Below, one piece after another: positions 1 through 8,881 of a stretch of 37,198 nt of DNA. A program made the position numbers and the translations under genes. Origin of the DNA: Oscillospiraceae bacterium. Its GTDB lineage: Bacteria; Bacillota; Clostridia; Oscillospirales; Acutalibacteraceae. The stretch lies in the NCBI GenBank assembly GCA_015065445.1, contig SVQF01000001.1, forward strand, positions 1 to 37,198, given 5' to 3'. Below the pieces are notes generated by a model, which was given only the letters and a program-made list of their open reading frames with translations, was not told where the DNA came from and searched no databases. Position 1 is the stretch's first letter. Every line of letters begins with the position of its first letter.

Positions 1-2
1 CC

Positions 3-257
3 GAGGTTATCAAGCCTGTGCAAAAGCTCAAAGTTAACTATCTCGGCGGTCACAACCCACGCCTTCACACAGACGAAACTCTGCTTGCACTTTCAATTTC
101 AGCAAGCACCAACGAACACGCCGCAGCTGCACTTGCACAGTTGAAGAACCTCTGCAACACGGAGTTCCACTCAACAGTAATGCTTGCTCAGGTTGACGAA
201 AACCTGCTTAAGCGACTCGGCGTACGTGTGACCTGCGACCCCGTAATGAAAAAATAA
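3..257 (+). CDS. DUF1846 family protein, C-terminal fragment (5' end outside window)
   Basis: Open frame from the window edge to the TAA at 257. The translation ...LALSISASTNEHAAAALAQLKNLCNTEFHSTVMLAQVDENLLKRLGVRVTCDP resembles the end of DUF1846 proteins (AHSTVLL..VDE...LG...TCEP). The listed start at 18 (GTG) is probably internal. Confidence 0.75.
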   Translation, partial: EVIKPVQKLKVNYLGGHNPRLHTDETLLALSISASTNEHAAAALAQLKNLCNTEFHSTVMLAQVDENLLKRLGVRVTCDPVMKK

Positions 258-263
258 GTTTTA

Positions 264-345
264 AAGCCCCGACAAAGCCCCACTTGTTATAAGGATGTTA
301 CGCCTCCTTATGACAAGCGGGGCTAGAGTCGGGGTTTAATTTTTG
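264..345 (+). terminator. Rho-independent terminator with a long stem
   Basis: AAGCCCCGACaaAGCCCCaCTTGTtATAAGGatg / cgCCTTATgACAAGcGGGGCTagaGTCGGGGTTT, followed by a T-rich tract. Confidence 0.85.
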
Positions 346-390
346 TTTAATAATCCTTTTGTACTATGGCATCAGCAAAGGGGTGACATT

Positions 391-1122
391 ATGAAAAAGA
401 AAGCTATAAAATACATTATGATTGCAGCGATGTGTACAGTAATCAGTGCCGCAGTAAGTACGGGAACGTACTTTGCACTTGACTATGCTGATTTGCACAT
501 TGCAAGTACAAGCACGCAAAGCGAACGCAGTCACGGCAAATCACAGGACTCGCAAAACGGGACTGAGCATATGAGCCGCAGTAAAGACGAAACGGAGAAA
601 TCCGAGACGGAAAACACTCAGTCGGCTGATAAGGACTCGCACAAAAAGCCGTCGTCTGAAAGCAGCGAAACAAAAACGGACGGCACCGTAACCAAGACCA
701 AAAAAACAGGCAGCAAAAAAACTAACGGCACGGATAATTCCGAGCAGACGAACAAAACAACAAAAAGCGAAAAATCGCACTCATCGTCAACAAGCCGTTC
801 GCCGTCGGGCGAAAGTGATACCGACAACAGTTCGGACAAGAGTAAATCAGGTACCTCCGAAAAACCTTCCTCCTCTGCCATAGAAGATACGGACGATGAG
901 TTATCTTACAGCGATTTTATAGAACTCTATATCACCGAACTCGGCGGCGAGCTCAGCGAGGAGGAGGTTGAAACACTCAGAAACGGCAGCGTAACCGATG
1001 CGGTAAACATTATTCTTCTGCACAGCGGCGAGGACACCGCAACAGCAGTTGAGGAGATGACCGCCGAAGAAATTCAACCTGAAGAAACGCAGGCTGACGC
1101 TGACGAAATAACACAGGAGTAA
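391..1122 (+). CDS. Secreted or membrane-anchored Ser/Lys/Thr/Glu-rich low-complexity hypothetical protein
   Basis: Signal/TM start MKKKAIKYIMIAAMCTVISAAVSTGTYFAL, then a long disordered region and a short acidic C-terminal domain. RBS AAAGGGGTG lies just upstream of the ATG at 391; the upstream start at 343 is less likely. Confidence 0.75.
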   Translation: MKKKAIKYIMIAAMCTVISAAVSTGTYFALDYADLHIASTSTQSERSHGKSQDSQNGTEHMSRSKDETEKSETENTQSADKDSHKKPSSESSETKTDGTVTKTKKTGSKKTNGTDNSEQTNKTTKSEKSHSSSTSRSPSGESDTDNSSDKSKSGTSEKPSSSAIEDTDDELSYSDFIELYITELGGELSEEEVETLRNGSVTDAVNIILLHSGEDTATAVEEMTAEEIQPEETQADADEITQE

Positions 1123-1126
1123 CAAA

Positions 1127-1165
1127 AAAAGAGTATGCCGCAATAAACGACATACTCTTTTACTC
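1127..1165. terminator. Bidirectional terminator between convergent genes
   Basis: AAAAGAGTATG...CATACTCTTTT inverted repeat with A and T tracts, between convergent CDSs ending at 1122 and 1171. Confidence 0.8.
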
Positions 1166-1170
1166 TTTAT

Positions 1171-1503
1171 TCAGTTAAGCAGCAGATAGCCCGCTACACC
1201 GTAAAGGCTCGAAACCATTACAAGCACGTTTGCAACGGCGTTTGTTTTGCCTGCCGCCATTCGCACAATAATTCCTATTCCGCTGAACAGCAAACCTGCC
1301 CAGGCAGCGATAACCTTGTTTGTCATAGACGCATCGTGCGAGGTTGCATTTACCACGGTTACAAGCACCGACAGTGCAACTGCAAGCCAGAAGAAAATCA
1401 GATGCAGTCTTTCGTCGCCCTTAGGCTTGAACATAAACACCGACGTTACAATAAATGAAAATACTATTACAACATACAGAATTGTGATGGGCTGAAATAC
1501 CAT
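1171..1503 (-). CDS. Small membrane protein (about 4 TM), hypothetical
   Basis: 110-aa hydrophobic ORF in the minus-strand gene cluster. Confidence 0.7.
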   Translation of the reverse strand: MVFQPITILYVVIVFSFIVTSVFMFKPKGDERLHLIFFWLAVALSVLVTVVNATSHDASMTNKVIAAWAGLLFSGIGIIVRMAAGKTNAVANVLVMVSSLYGVAGYLLLN

Positions 1504-1505
1504 AG

Positions 1506-2450
1506 TTATATTCTCCTTATACTGATTTCACCGCTTGTGAGAGTGGTGAGTTCGCCGCTTTCAAGACGGACGGTGAGTCCGCCGTTTTCGTCAATAGCCA
1601 CTGCTGTTGCAGGGGTTACAACCCTGTCTTTGATAAAATTGATTTTTTCGCCTATAATCATTGAGTGCGTGCGGTAGTAATCAATAAACTCAGATGCTGG
1701 CGACGACGCCACCCTGCAGAGTTCGTCCGCAATCGCTGCAATAAGAACGCTGCGTTTTACCTGTGCATTAAGGCTTGCGGCGTTTTCAACGTCGCTCGGA
1801 AAATGCACGGTTCTGATATTCATACCCACGCCGATTACAACCGAGGTGACTGTCTGCGTTTCAAAGTCCGTAATTGCCTCCGTAAGAATTCCGCAAATCT
1901 TTTTACCGCCGAGATAAACGTCGTTAACCCACTTAATCTGCGGTTTTTTATCGGTCAGCCTTTCGACAGCTCTGCACACTGCAACCGCCGCTGCGGTTGT
2001 TGCACTTACGGTGTTGCCGAGTGAACTCATCGGGTGAAGAACAAGAGTCATATAAACGCCAGTAAGTGCGGGAGAGTAAAACGATTTGCCCTGCCTGCCC
2101 CTGCCGCTCGTCTGCTCGTCTGCAGTAACAAGAAACACGTTGTTTTTTCCCGAACTGATAAGCCGCTTTGCCTCGTTATTCGTTGAATCAATTGTAGGAT
2201 AGCACAGCACCTCAATATCGTTTTGAAGGTTTGCTGCAATAAGCTCGGGGGTGATAATATCGTTTTCTTCCCCGAGTCTGTAACCCTTGTTTGTTACAGC
2301 GTCAATAACATACCCGTCGCTTCGCAGAGCCTTAACAGACTTCCACACGGCTGCACGGCTGATTTGAAGAGTCTTTGCCATTTCTTCGCCGCTGATAAAA
2401 CCGTCGGCGTTTTTTATAAGCAGACTCAGTATTTTTTCTTTAGACGTCAT
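1506..2450 (-). CDS. birA: Bifunctional biotin--[acetyl-CoA-carboxylase] ligase / biotin operon repressor
   Basis: N-terminal HTH (ISGEEMAKTLQISRAAVWKSVKALRSDGYVIDAVTNKGYRL), ligase motif TSGRGRQGKSFYSP, and IKWVNDVYLGGKKICGILTE. Confidence 0.95.
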   Translation of the reverse strand: MTSKEKILSLLIKNADGFISGEEMAKTLQISRAAVWKSVKALRSDGYVIDAVTNKGYRLGEENDIITPELIAANLQNDIEVLCYPTIDSTNNEAKRLISSGKNNVFLVTADEQTSGRGRQGKSFYSPALTGVYMTLVLHPMSSLGNTVSATTAAAVAVCRAVERLTDKKPQIKWVNDVYLGGKKICGILTEAITDFETQTVTSVVIGVGMNIRTVHFPSDVENAASLNAQVKRSVLIAAIADELCRVASSPASEFIDYYRTHSMIIGEKINFIKDRVVTPATAVAIDENGGLTVRLESGELTTLTSGEISIRRI

Positions 2451-2451
2451 A

Positions 2452-3312
2452 CTACTTTTTTATGTAAAAAATTGCAAGCGTTCCGGGTCCGCAGTGCGAC
2501 GAAATAGTGCAGCCTGCGTCGGCATAAATAACCTCGTCAAACCTGCCGTTGCCCTCTACAAGACCTTTGACAAATGCAAGCGTTGACGGTTCAATACTTC
2601 CGCTGTTTGCAATTACAATGCGTGTTGTGTCAATTTTGTTGGCTTCGGCAAGGCAGTCGCCTGCATACTGTTTGTAAACGGCGTCCATCTTGCCCCTGTA
2701 CTTTTTGGCAACGTCCATCGCACCGTTTTCGTCAACGGCGATTGACGGCTTTATGCCAAGCACGTTTGCACCGAACTTTGCAACTCCCGAGCATCTGCCG
2801 CCCTTGTGCAGATACTCAAGCGAGCTGAGTACAAAGGTGGCACTGACTTTGGGTACAAGTTTTGCGATTTTGTCTGCAATCTTTTTAGCGTCCATACCCT
2901 TGTCACGAAAATCGCAAGCCTTCAGAACAAGCAGTCCCATTGCGGTGCAGAGCGATTTTGAATCAACAACGTAAACGTCGTCAAACTCTTCTGCGGCAAG
3001 GCAGGCGTTCTGGTAAGTTGACGAAATAGCCGACGACAAACTGATATGCACAACCTTTTTGCCCTCTGACACAGCACGCTCAAAAACCTCGTAATACCTG
3101 CCGAGCGGCACTGCCGAAGTTTTGGGGAGTATACCGTTTTGCTCAACAAAACTGTATATGTCGTTTGGTTTTACATCCACGCCGTCAAGAAACTCGTTTT
3201 CGCCGAGAAGAATTGACAGCGGTATAATCTGAATATCCCTTTTTTCTGCAAGCTCAAAAGGAAGGTCGCAGGTGGAATCTGCTGTGATTAGTACATCCTT
3301 TGCAGTTGCCAT
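2452..3312 (-). CDS. DegV family (fatty-acid binding) protein
   Basis: ITADSTCDLPFELAEKRDIQIIPLSILLGENEFLDGVD start and SLEYLHKGGRCSGVAKFGANVLGIKPSI are typical of DegV. Confidence 0.93.
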   Translation of the reverse strand: MATAKDVLITADSTCDLPFELAEKRDIQIIPLSILLGENEFLDGVDVKPNDIYSFVEQNGILPKTSAVPLGRYYEVFERAVSEGKKVVHISLSSAISSTYQNACLAAEEFDDVYVVDSKSLCTAMGLLVLKACDFRDKGMDAKKIADKIAKLVPKVSATFVLSSLEYLHKGGRCSGVAKFGANVLGIKPSIAVDENGAMDVAKKYRGKMDAVYKQYAGDCLAEANKIDTTRIVIANSGSIEPSTLAFVKGLVEGNGRFDEVIYADAGCTISSHCGPGTLAIFYIKK

Positions 3313-3332
3313 ATGAATAACCTCTGTTTTTT

Positions 3333-4613
3333 TTATTTTGTGCCGTAGTTTATCGCTACGGTCTTGATTTCGCTTTGCGGGTACGACTTGTCAAAAGTAA
3401 TCTTAAGCACTTCGGCACCCTTTACCTCTCTTATTTCGGCAGTGTAGGCAATATCGTAAGCGTCTTTCTCGCCAGAGTTGATAATTACCGAAAACTCGCC
3501 GTTTGTTTTTGCTTCGGCGGCAAAGCTGAATCCCTTTTTAGCCGTAAGTTCGGCGTAAGAATTGGTGATTTTTATTTTGCTGACGTTCTTTATATCGGTC
3601 GCCTGCGACGACAAATCAAGCGTCTGCGTCGTTGTGTCGGCGTTGTATCCGGTGGTGTAGGTAACCCAATCGATTATCTTGTCCGCCGAGTCGGTGGACT
3701 TGTCCGAATTAAGCTCGGTATAGCTCCACTTTACGTCTGACGCCGTGTGCGGGTCGGACACTTTGTACTCGGCAGCCGCCTTAAAGTTCATCGTCTTGTT
3801 TTTGACTATGAACTCGCCCTTTTTTATGTCGAGTTTGAAGTTGATATAGCCTGCGGTCTGAACAACGTCGGTACCCTTGTACCTTGCGTTAACTTCAACG
3901 CTGATACATATTTCTTTCTTTTTGTTTATGGAGTAAGTGCCTTTGCCCTTTGACCAGCCCTCAAACGTCAGATACTTGCCGCCGTTTTGCATCGCACGGG
4001 CGTAACCGTTAAAGCCGTCGAGTGCAAGACCCGTGTCTGCGTCGTAATTAATAGTCTTTGACTTGCTGTTCATAGAAACCTGCAAAAACTTTTTGCAGTT
4101 CTTGAGCTGACCGATTTCCTCACGAATCTGCTTGTCAAGTATGTCCGTCCAGGTTGTCTGCGACGCACAGTAAACGGTGTAGTTCACGTTCTTTTTTTTA
4201 TCGGTCTTGGGGTCAAGAAGATAAACCTCGTAAACGTACTCGCCCGAAGACTCGTTTTGCGAACTGACCGCCTTGATGATAAGCTCCTTGTCGTCGTCCT
4301 TATCGAAGTTTGTAAGATACATCTCGGGCGGCTGGGCGTCAATCATCTTGCTCCAGTTGGTAAACTCATATTCTTTTTTGCCGTGTGTCAGCACCACGCC
4401 CCTGCTGCCTTTGTAAAGGTAAAAATCGTCGTCGGGAAGCGACGCAATAAGCACACGGTTTGAATTTTTTTCCGTTGCCGGCTGCTGCGAAACCGTGGTA
4501 AGCTGCAGCGTGTTTGTTTTGTCAAACGGGTTGCCGTTTGTGCGATAGTACACGCCAAACACAACTGCGACTGCAAGCACGAGAACGAGCAGCACTCTGA
4601 AAAAATACTTCAT
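3333..4613 (-). CDS. Hypothetical protein with N-terminal TM/signal anchor
   Basis: MKYFFRVLLVLVLAVAVVFGVYY start. The ATG at 4613 avoids most of the overlap with the upstream CDS ending at 4618. Confidence 0.7.
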   Translation of the reverse strand: MKYFFRVLLVLVLAVAVVFGVYYRTNGNPFDKTNTLQLTTVSQQPATEKNSNRVLIASLPDDDFYLYKGSRGVVLTHGKKEYEFTNWSKMIDAQPPEMYLTNFDKDDDKELIIKAVSSQNESSGEYVYEVYLLDPKTDKKKNVNYTVYCASQTTWTDILDKQIREEIGQLKNCKKFLQVSMNSKSKTINYDADTGLALDGFNGYARAMQNGGKYLTFEGWSKGKGTYSINKKKEICISVEVNARYKGTDVVQTAGYINFKLDIKKGEFIVKNKTMNFKAAAEYKVSDPHTASDVKWSYTELNSDKSTDSADKIIDWVTYTTGYNADTTTQTLDLSSQATDIKNVSKIKITNSYAELTAKKGFSFAAEAKTNGEFSVIINSGEKDAYDIAYTAEIREVKGAEVLKITFDKSYPQSEIKTVAINYGTK

Positions 4614-4617
4614 TTCT

Positions 4618-5208
4618 TTAATCTCCGAATTTGTCGCTGTAAACAAATTCAACTTTTTTGCTTTTAACTATATGATAGCATTTGCCTGTGGCAAGTGCAA
4701 AAATATGTTTGTCAAATTTAAGTGAGTCGGAGTAAACATCTACAACTCTTATGTCCTTTTTGTCCAGTTCCTCGTGCAGCCGTCTTACCTTTTCTTCGCC
4801 ACGGCAGTTTTCACCCACAATGGCACCCGTCACGGGATTGTGCCGTGTGCATATAAGTTTTTCAAAGCCGAGCCTCTGCTGAATTTCGCCGAGCAGAAAG
4901 TCGGGGCTTGCACTAATCACAACGCTGTACCGCTGACGTGATTTGAACCAAGGGTGAACCTGCTTTTCGTGACGGTTCCAGAATCCTTTGACCGCACGCT
5001 TTTTAGGTATAAGCGGAAGGAACATAAAACAAATACGTTTAAACTGCGTAAAAGTTATAACTCTGAGCAGCATAAGAACAAGACCGACAACTACCACGGG
5101 CATCCACAAAATGCACCACGGGTAATGCAGCAAACAGTAACCCACAAACAGCGAGCCGCTGTCAAACGGAACTATTGTTTTGTCAAAATCGTAAATATCT
5201 ATCTCCAT
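4618..5208 (-). CDS. HAD-IB family phosphatase
   Basis: DFDKT motif (MEIDIYDFDKTIVPFDSGSLF), SASPDFLLGEI, and DVYSDSLKFDKHIFALATGKCY. Confidence 0.85.
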   Translation of the reverse strand: MEIDIYDFDKTIVPFDSGSLFVGYCLLHYPWCILWMPVVVVGLVLMLLRVITFTQFKRICFMFLPLIPKKRAVKGFWNRHEKQVHPWFKSRQRYSVVISASPDFLLGEIQQRLGFEKLICTRHNPVTGAIVGENCRGEEKVRRLHEELDKKDIRVVDVYSDSLKFDKHIFALATGKCYHIVKSKKVEFVYSDKFGD

Positions 5209-5221
5209 ATTATACTATTTG

Positions 5222-5719
5222 TTATACTTCTTTCTCGTCAAAAGAGAAGGTGATTTTTTTGTCGCTCTTAAACTGAGTAAGCTTTACGCCTGCGGAATTG
5301 AGCATTTTTTTGCTGGCGATTGTGCCCGGCGTGTTGGCGTATTTGTCCGAAATATACACAACCTCTTTTATTCCGCTCTGTATAATCGCCTTTGCACACT
5401 CGTTGCACGGAAAGAGTGCAACAAAGATGCGTGAGCCTCTTAAATCCTGTCCGCCCGAGTTGAGTATTGCATTAAGTTCTGCGTGGCAGACAAAGGGATA
5501 CTTTGTGTCGTTCGGCTCTGCCGCACTGCGTTCCCACGGAAAATCGTCATCGCTGCAGCCACGTGGAAAACCGTTGTAGCCAACCGACATAATTTTGTTG
5601 TCGTCGCTCACAATGCACGCACCGACCTGCGTGCTTGGGTCTTTGCTACGCATAGACGAAAGCAGCGATACGCCCATAAAGTATTCGTCCCACGAGATAT
5701 AGTCGCTTCTTTTTGGCAT
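5222..5719 (-). CDS. dCMP deaminase family protein (ComEB-like)
   Basis: CHAELNAI and PCNECAKAI zinc-binding motifs, and RSKDPSTQVGACIVSDDNKIMSVGYNGFPRG. Confidence 0.93.
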   Translation of the reverse strand: MPKRSDYISWDEYFMGVSLLSSMRSKDPSTQVGACIVSDDNKIMSVGYNGFPRGCSDDDFPWERSAAEPNDTKYPFVCHAELNAILNSGGQDLRGSRIFVALFPCNECAKAIIQSGIKEVVYISDKYANTPGTIASKKMLNSAGVKLTQFKSDKKITFSFDEKEV

Positions 5720-5743
5720 AGTATTCTCCTCTTTTTGCTGTTA

Positions 5744-6562
5744 TTAAAAAATGTTGAGTGCGTTTACAAAATCGTTGAGTTCGGCAGCCTCAATATCTTC
5801 TACTCTGCCCTCGTCAACAAGCTTTGCATTTTCGGGGTCAATAGGAAGTTTTGCCAGCACGGGAAGATTGAGTTCAGCTGCGGTTTCGTCAATCTGCGAC
5901 TCGCCGAAAATACTGTGCTTTTTGCCGCAGTCGGGGCATACAAAGTAGCTCATATTCTCTATAAGACCAAGCACGGGAATATTCATCATCTGTGCCATAT
6001 TGTACGCCTTGTTTACAATCATCTTTACCAAATCCTGCGGAGTTGAAACAATAACAATTCCGTCAACGGGAAGTGACTGGAAAACCGTAAGTGCAACGTC
6101 GCCTGTTCCGGGAGGCATATCAACAAAAAGAATGTCGAGGTCGCCCCAGTTTACGTCTGTCCAGAACTGCTGAATCATTCCGCTGATTACGGGACCACGC
6201 CATACAACAGGTGCGTTCACGTCTTCAAGAAGAAGGTTAACGCTCATCATTTTTACGCCCGTTTTTGTAACGGTGGGAAGAAGACCCGTTTCGTCCTGCA
6301 TTGCGTGGCTTGTGATGCCAAATGACTTTGGCACCGACGGGCCCGTAACGTCGGCGTCAAGAATACCGACTTTAAGCCCTGCCTTCTGGCACTTAGCGGC
6401 AAGCAGACAGCTTACCAGACTTTTGCCTACGCCGCCCTTTCCCGAAACAACGCCTATTACTTTTCTGATTTTTGAATGCTCGTTTGCGGGCTGAATAAAG
6501 CTCTGCTGTCTTGATGAACAGTCCTCGCCGCAGGTTGAGCAGTCGTGTGTACATTCACTCAT
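5744..6562 (-). CDS. Mrp/NBP35-family P-loop ATPase (Fe-S carrier)
   Basis: GVVSGKGGVGKSLVSCLLA Walker A, DADVTGPSVPKSFG, MPPGTGDVALT, and an N-terminal Cys motif. Confidence 0.93.
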   Translation of the reverse strand: MSECTHDCSTCGEDCSSRQQSFIQPANEHSKIRKVIGVVSGKGGVGKSLVSCLLAAKCQKAGLKVGILDADVTGPSVPKSFGITSHAMQDETGLLPTVTKTGVKMMSVNLLLEDVNAPVVWRGPVISGMIQQFWTDVNWGDLDILFVDMPPGTGDVALTVFQSLPVDGIVIVSTPQDLVKMIVNKAYNMAQMMNIPVLGLIENMSYFVCPDCGKKHSIFGESQIDETAAELNLPVLAKLPIDPENAKLVDEGRVEDIEAAELNDFVNALNIF

Positions 6563-6574
6563 TTCTGTATCTCC

Positions 6575-7162
6575 TTATTCGTAATTTCTTATTAAAGCGA
6601 TTACCTTGCCGAGCACTGCGAGTTCGTCCACGATAATCGGCTCATAGTTATCATTCTCAGGTTGCAGACGAAAATGCCCGTTTTCCTTGTAAAATCTTTT
6701 TACGGTTGCCTCGTCGTCAATAAGTGCAACAACAATTTCGCCGTTTTCGGCAACGGGTGTTTTTTCAACAATTACAAGGTCGCCGTCCGAAATAGCGGCG
6801 TTAATCATAGAGTCGCCCTTAACGTGCAGGGCAAAAAGCTCCCTGCCTGCACTGTTAATCGGAACGGGAATGTAGTCCTCTATGCTTTCAACCGCAAGAA
6901 TCGGCTGACCTGCCGTAACAGTACCTACAAGCGGCACGTAGTTTGCACGCCGGCTTCTGCCTGCGATGGTTATGGAGCGTTTTTGATTTGCGTCGCCACG
7001 CTCAATAAGTCCGCCCTCGGCAAGTGCGTTAAGGTGGTACTGAACCGTGGACGTGGACTTAACGCCAACCGCCTTGCAGATTTCACGCACCGACGGGGCA
7101 AATCCTCGCTCGTCTATGGTTTCTTTGATGTAGTCAAACACTTTCTGACGGGTTTTGCTCAT
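6575..7162 (-). CDS. lexA: LexA repressor
   Basis: MSKTRQKVFDYIKETIDERGFAPSVREICKAVGVKSTSTVQYHLNAL plus S24 peptidase motifs (VKGDSMINAAISDGDLVIVEK). ATG at 7162; the ORF track extends to 7180. Confidence 0.95.
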   Translation of the reverse strand: MSKTRQKVFDYIKETIDERGFAPSVREICKAVGVKSTSTVQYHLNALAEGGLIERGDANQKRSITIAGRSRRANYVPLVGTVTAGQPILAVESIEDYIPVPINSAGRELFALHVKGDSMINAAISDGDLVIVEKTPVAENGEIVVALIDDEATVKRFYKENGHFRLQPENDNYEPIIVDELAVLGKVIALIRNYE

Positions 7163-7206
7163 TTTTTCCAAAAGGCACACCTCTTTATATTATAATATAC
7201 TTTAAT

Positions 7207-7235
7207 ATACTAACACTTAATTAGTGCTTTGTCAA
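7207..7235 (-). promoter_or_regulatory. lexA promoter with a dyad occupying the -35/-10 spacer
   Basis: Minus strand TTGACA - N17 (AAGCACTAATTAAGTGT) - TAGTAT; the spacer contains CACT-AATTA-AGTG. Confidence 0.7.
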
Positions 7236-7284
7236 ACAAATGTACACAACATATAAGATTACTTTTAAAAAATTTGAAAAAGTG

Positions 7285-7313
7285 TTGACATTTGGCAAAT
7301 AATAAGATATAAT
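7285..7313 (+). promoter_or_regulatory. Consensus sigma-70/A promoter for the tRNA pair
   Basis: TTGACA (7285-7290), N17, TATAAT (7308-7313), about 20 nt upstream of the first tRNA. Confidence 0.9.
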
Positions 7314-7332
7314 CTTGCTTGCAATTTGAAAT

Positions 7333-7409
7333 GGCTTTATAGCTCAGTTGGCTAGAGCATGCGGTTCATACCCGCAGTGTCACTGGTTCGAATCCAGTTA
7401 AAGCCACCA
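7333..7409 (+). tRNA. tRNA-Met (CAT), elongator type
   Basis: GGCTTTA...TAAAGCC acceptor stem, anticodon loop TTCATAC, CTGGTTCGAATCCAG T-arm, encoded CCA. Confidence 0.95.
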
Positions 7410-7412
7410 AAT

Positions 7413-7487
7413 GGCCCGGTGGTCAAGAGGTTAAGACACCGCCCTTTCACGGCGGTAACACGGGTTCAATTCCCGTCCGGGTCACCA
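7413..7487 (+). tRNA. tRNA-Glu (TTC)
   Basis: GGCCCGG...CCGGGTC acceptor stem, anticodon stem CCGCC/GGCGG with loop CTTTCAC, CGGGTTCAATTCCCG T-arm, encoded CCA. Confidence 0.95.
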
Positions 7488-7494
7488 CCCTTTA

Positions 7495-7532
7495 GCGATA
7501 GAAGTTAAACAGCTTCTATCGCCTTTATTTTA
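7495..7532 (+). terminator. Rho-independent terminator after the tRNA pair
   Basis: GCGATAGAAG ttaaacag CTTCTATCGC followed by CTTTATTTT. Confidence 0.85.
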
Positions 7533-7586
7533 GCCAAATTTGGCTCTATTACTGCGTTTGCGGACTTTTGAATTTCAAAAATAAAA

Positions 7587-7682
7587 GTCGATACAAGTCG
7601 ATACAAACCCCGTACAAGACGACAAAATTGGGGTAGATTTGTGGGGTACTGGGGTACTAATTGGGGTACTAAATGGGGTACT
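7587..7682 (+). repeat. Short direct-repeat cluster near the presumptive ICE left end
   Basis: GTCGATACAA at 7587 and 7597. GGGGTAG at 7630, then GGGGTACT at 7643, 7651, 7663 and 7675. Confidence 0.7.
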
Positions 7683-7770
7683 AATTTTAACTAAATAATC
7701 TTTACATAAGGCAGTCTTATTTGATGAAAGAATAGGACTGCCTTTTTCTATTTTAAGGAGGAAATTTAAT

Positions 7771-8202
7771 ATGACAAAAGAACAGAAATTACAGACCATT
7801 ATGGAGTACAAAGGCATCAAAGATATTGAGGTTGAAGTGGACTTCATTTCTGACCTTCCGATTAGTGGACAGAGCTTTGATGAGTACGAGAAAATCAAGG
7901 AAATAAAAGAGAGGTTCCGAGCAGTTGTCACAAGAAAGATTGGCGTATCTCCCAATGTACTTAAAGGCTGCGACACCGATGATGTTATTGAGCTTATGGA
8001 AACAATCTTCTGGATTGAAGCAAACGGCGAAAATGAGGTAAAGGTTGTTGATGGAAAAATCATTTTGGATATTCCAAGCCTCTATCCTTATCTTGAAAAT
8101 TATCGCATTATGAAAAAGGCTGCTGAACTCAATATGATTTCAAACAAATCATATATTGATTGGAAGCTGAATTGGAACAGAAACACAATACCCAACTCAT
8201 AA
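7771..8202 (+). CDS. Hypothetical ICE protein (143 aa)
   Basis: ATG preceded by AAGGAGGAAATTTAAT; family not recognised. Confidence 0.75.
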   Translation: MTKEQKLQTIMEYKGIKDIEVEVDFISDLPISGQSFDEYEKIKEIKERFRAVVTRKIGVSPNVLKGCDTDDVIELMETIFWIEANGENEVKVVDGKIILDIPSLYPYLENYRIMKKAAELNMISNKSYIDWKLNWNRNTIPNS

Positions 8203-8217
8203 AAAAATGGGAAGGAC

Positions 8218-8697
8218 TTACTCCTTCCCCTCTGCTACATTAAATATTTGCAAACCGTTTTCTTTTGCATAGTTATATGTGTAATATGTTCCGCCACGAT
8301 TATGTGTAAGATAGCAAATGCAATAAGCACTGTTGTCAACAAGATGGCGATTCCTTTTCTTCATACACTCATCATAATATTCTTTACTTGTATAAACATA
8401 TTTATCACATTTTGATTTGATATACTCGTACATATCTACGTCCGATTGCTTCCATTTAGCAGTCTGATTTATGCAGGGCAATACAAGAATTAACTTGATT
8501 TGCGGATATTCCGCTTTCAGATCAAGTATTGTTTGAGCGGCGATAGTATCAAATCCGAGTGCTCCACCAGCCCCATAATAAATGACACCCTTATTAATCA
8601 ACTCAATAACGGTGTTTCGTAATCTCTTTCTAACAATAGGGATTTCGCTTTTAGCGATTAACCTATGTCCGGTAAAACAACAGGTTTGTTCTTTCAT
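8218..8697 (-). CDS. SLOG family protein (DUF1273/YpsA-like)
   Basis: MKEQTCCFTGHR start, GAGGALGFDTIAAQTIL, LILVLPCINQTAKW. ATG at 8697 is preceded by TTTGGAG. Confidence 0.85.
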   Translation of the reverse strand: MKEQTCCFTGHRLIAKSEIPIVRKRLRNTVIELINKGVIYYGAGGALGFDTIAAQTILDLKAEYPQIKLILVLPCINQTAKWKQSDVDMYEYIKSKCDKYVYTSKEYYDECMKKRNRHLVDNSAYCICYLTHNRGGTYYTYNYAKENGLQIFNVAEGKE

Positions 8698-8710
8698 TTT
8701 ATCTCCAAAT

Positions 8711-8875
8711 AAAAAAGCGTACAGCAGAACTGTACGCAAAAAACGCAAAGCTCAACTGTCGCCAAACACTTTACAAACTACAGACAAATAGTATGCAAAA
8801 AAGAGCCTGCATTTTTATCATAAGATAAAAACGCATACTAAAAGTCTGTAAATTCAATTTATAAAGTATTTGGCA
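8711..8875 (-). ncRNA. Candidate structured RNA / 5' leader ending in an intrinsic terminator, upstream of the SLOG gene
   Basis: Minus-strand arms GCCAAATACTTTA (8874-8862) / TAAAGTGTTTGGC (8773-8761); TACAGAC/GTCTGTA; TAGTATGC/GCATACTA; inner hairpin GTTTTTATC-TTAT-GATAAAAAT. Terminator GCGTACAG-TTCTG-CTGTACGC-TTTTTT (8737-8711). A promoter places the start at about 8875. Confidence 0.65.
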
Positions 8876-8881
8876 TTTCCT

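Noticed and set aside
541-881. Minus-strand ORFs over the low-complexity secreted protein
   Set aside because: Cys/Phe/Arg- or Val/Leu/Ser-rich translations are mirror images of a Ser/Lys-rich repeat region.
7575-8063. Minus-strand ORF rich in STPxSTP near the ICE left end
   Set aside because: Antisense to a better-supported plus-strand CDS (7771-8202); its Ser/Thr/Pro repeats are the complement of the GGGGTACT DNA repeats.
8761-8874. Interpretation of the long inverted repeat as a MITE
   Set aside because: Possible, but no clear target-site duplication flanks it, and the promoter places transcription start at the hairpin base with a terminator downstream; an RNA interpretation fits better. 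Kept as the main alternative.
8711-8875. Retron msr-msd or 6S RNA
   Set aside because: No reverse transcriptase ORF is in the window, and the internal-loop layout does not clearly match the 6S central bubble; not called.
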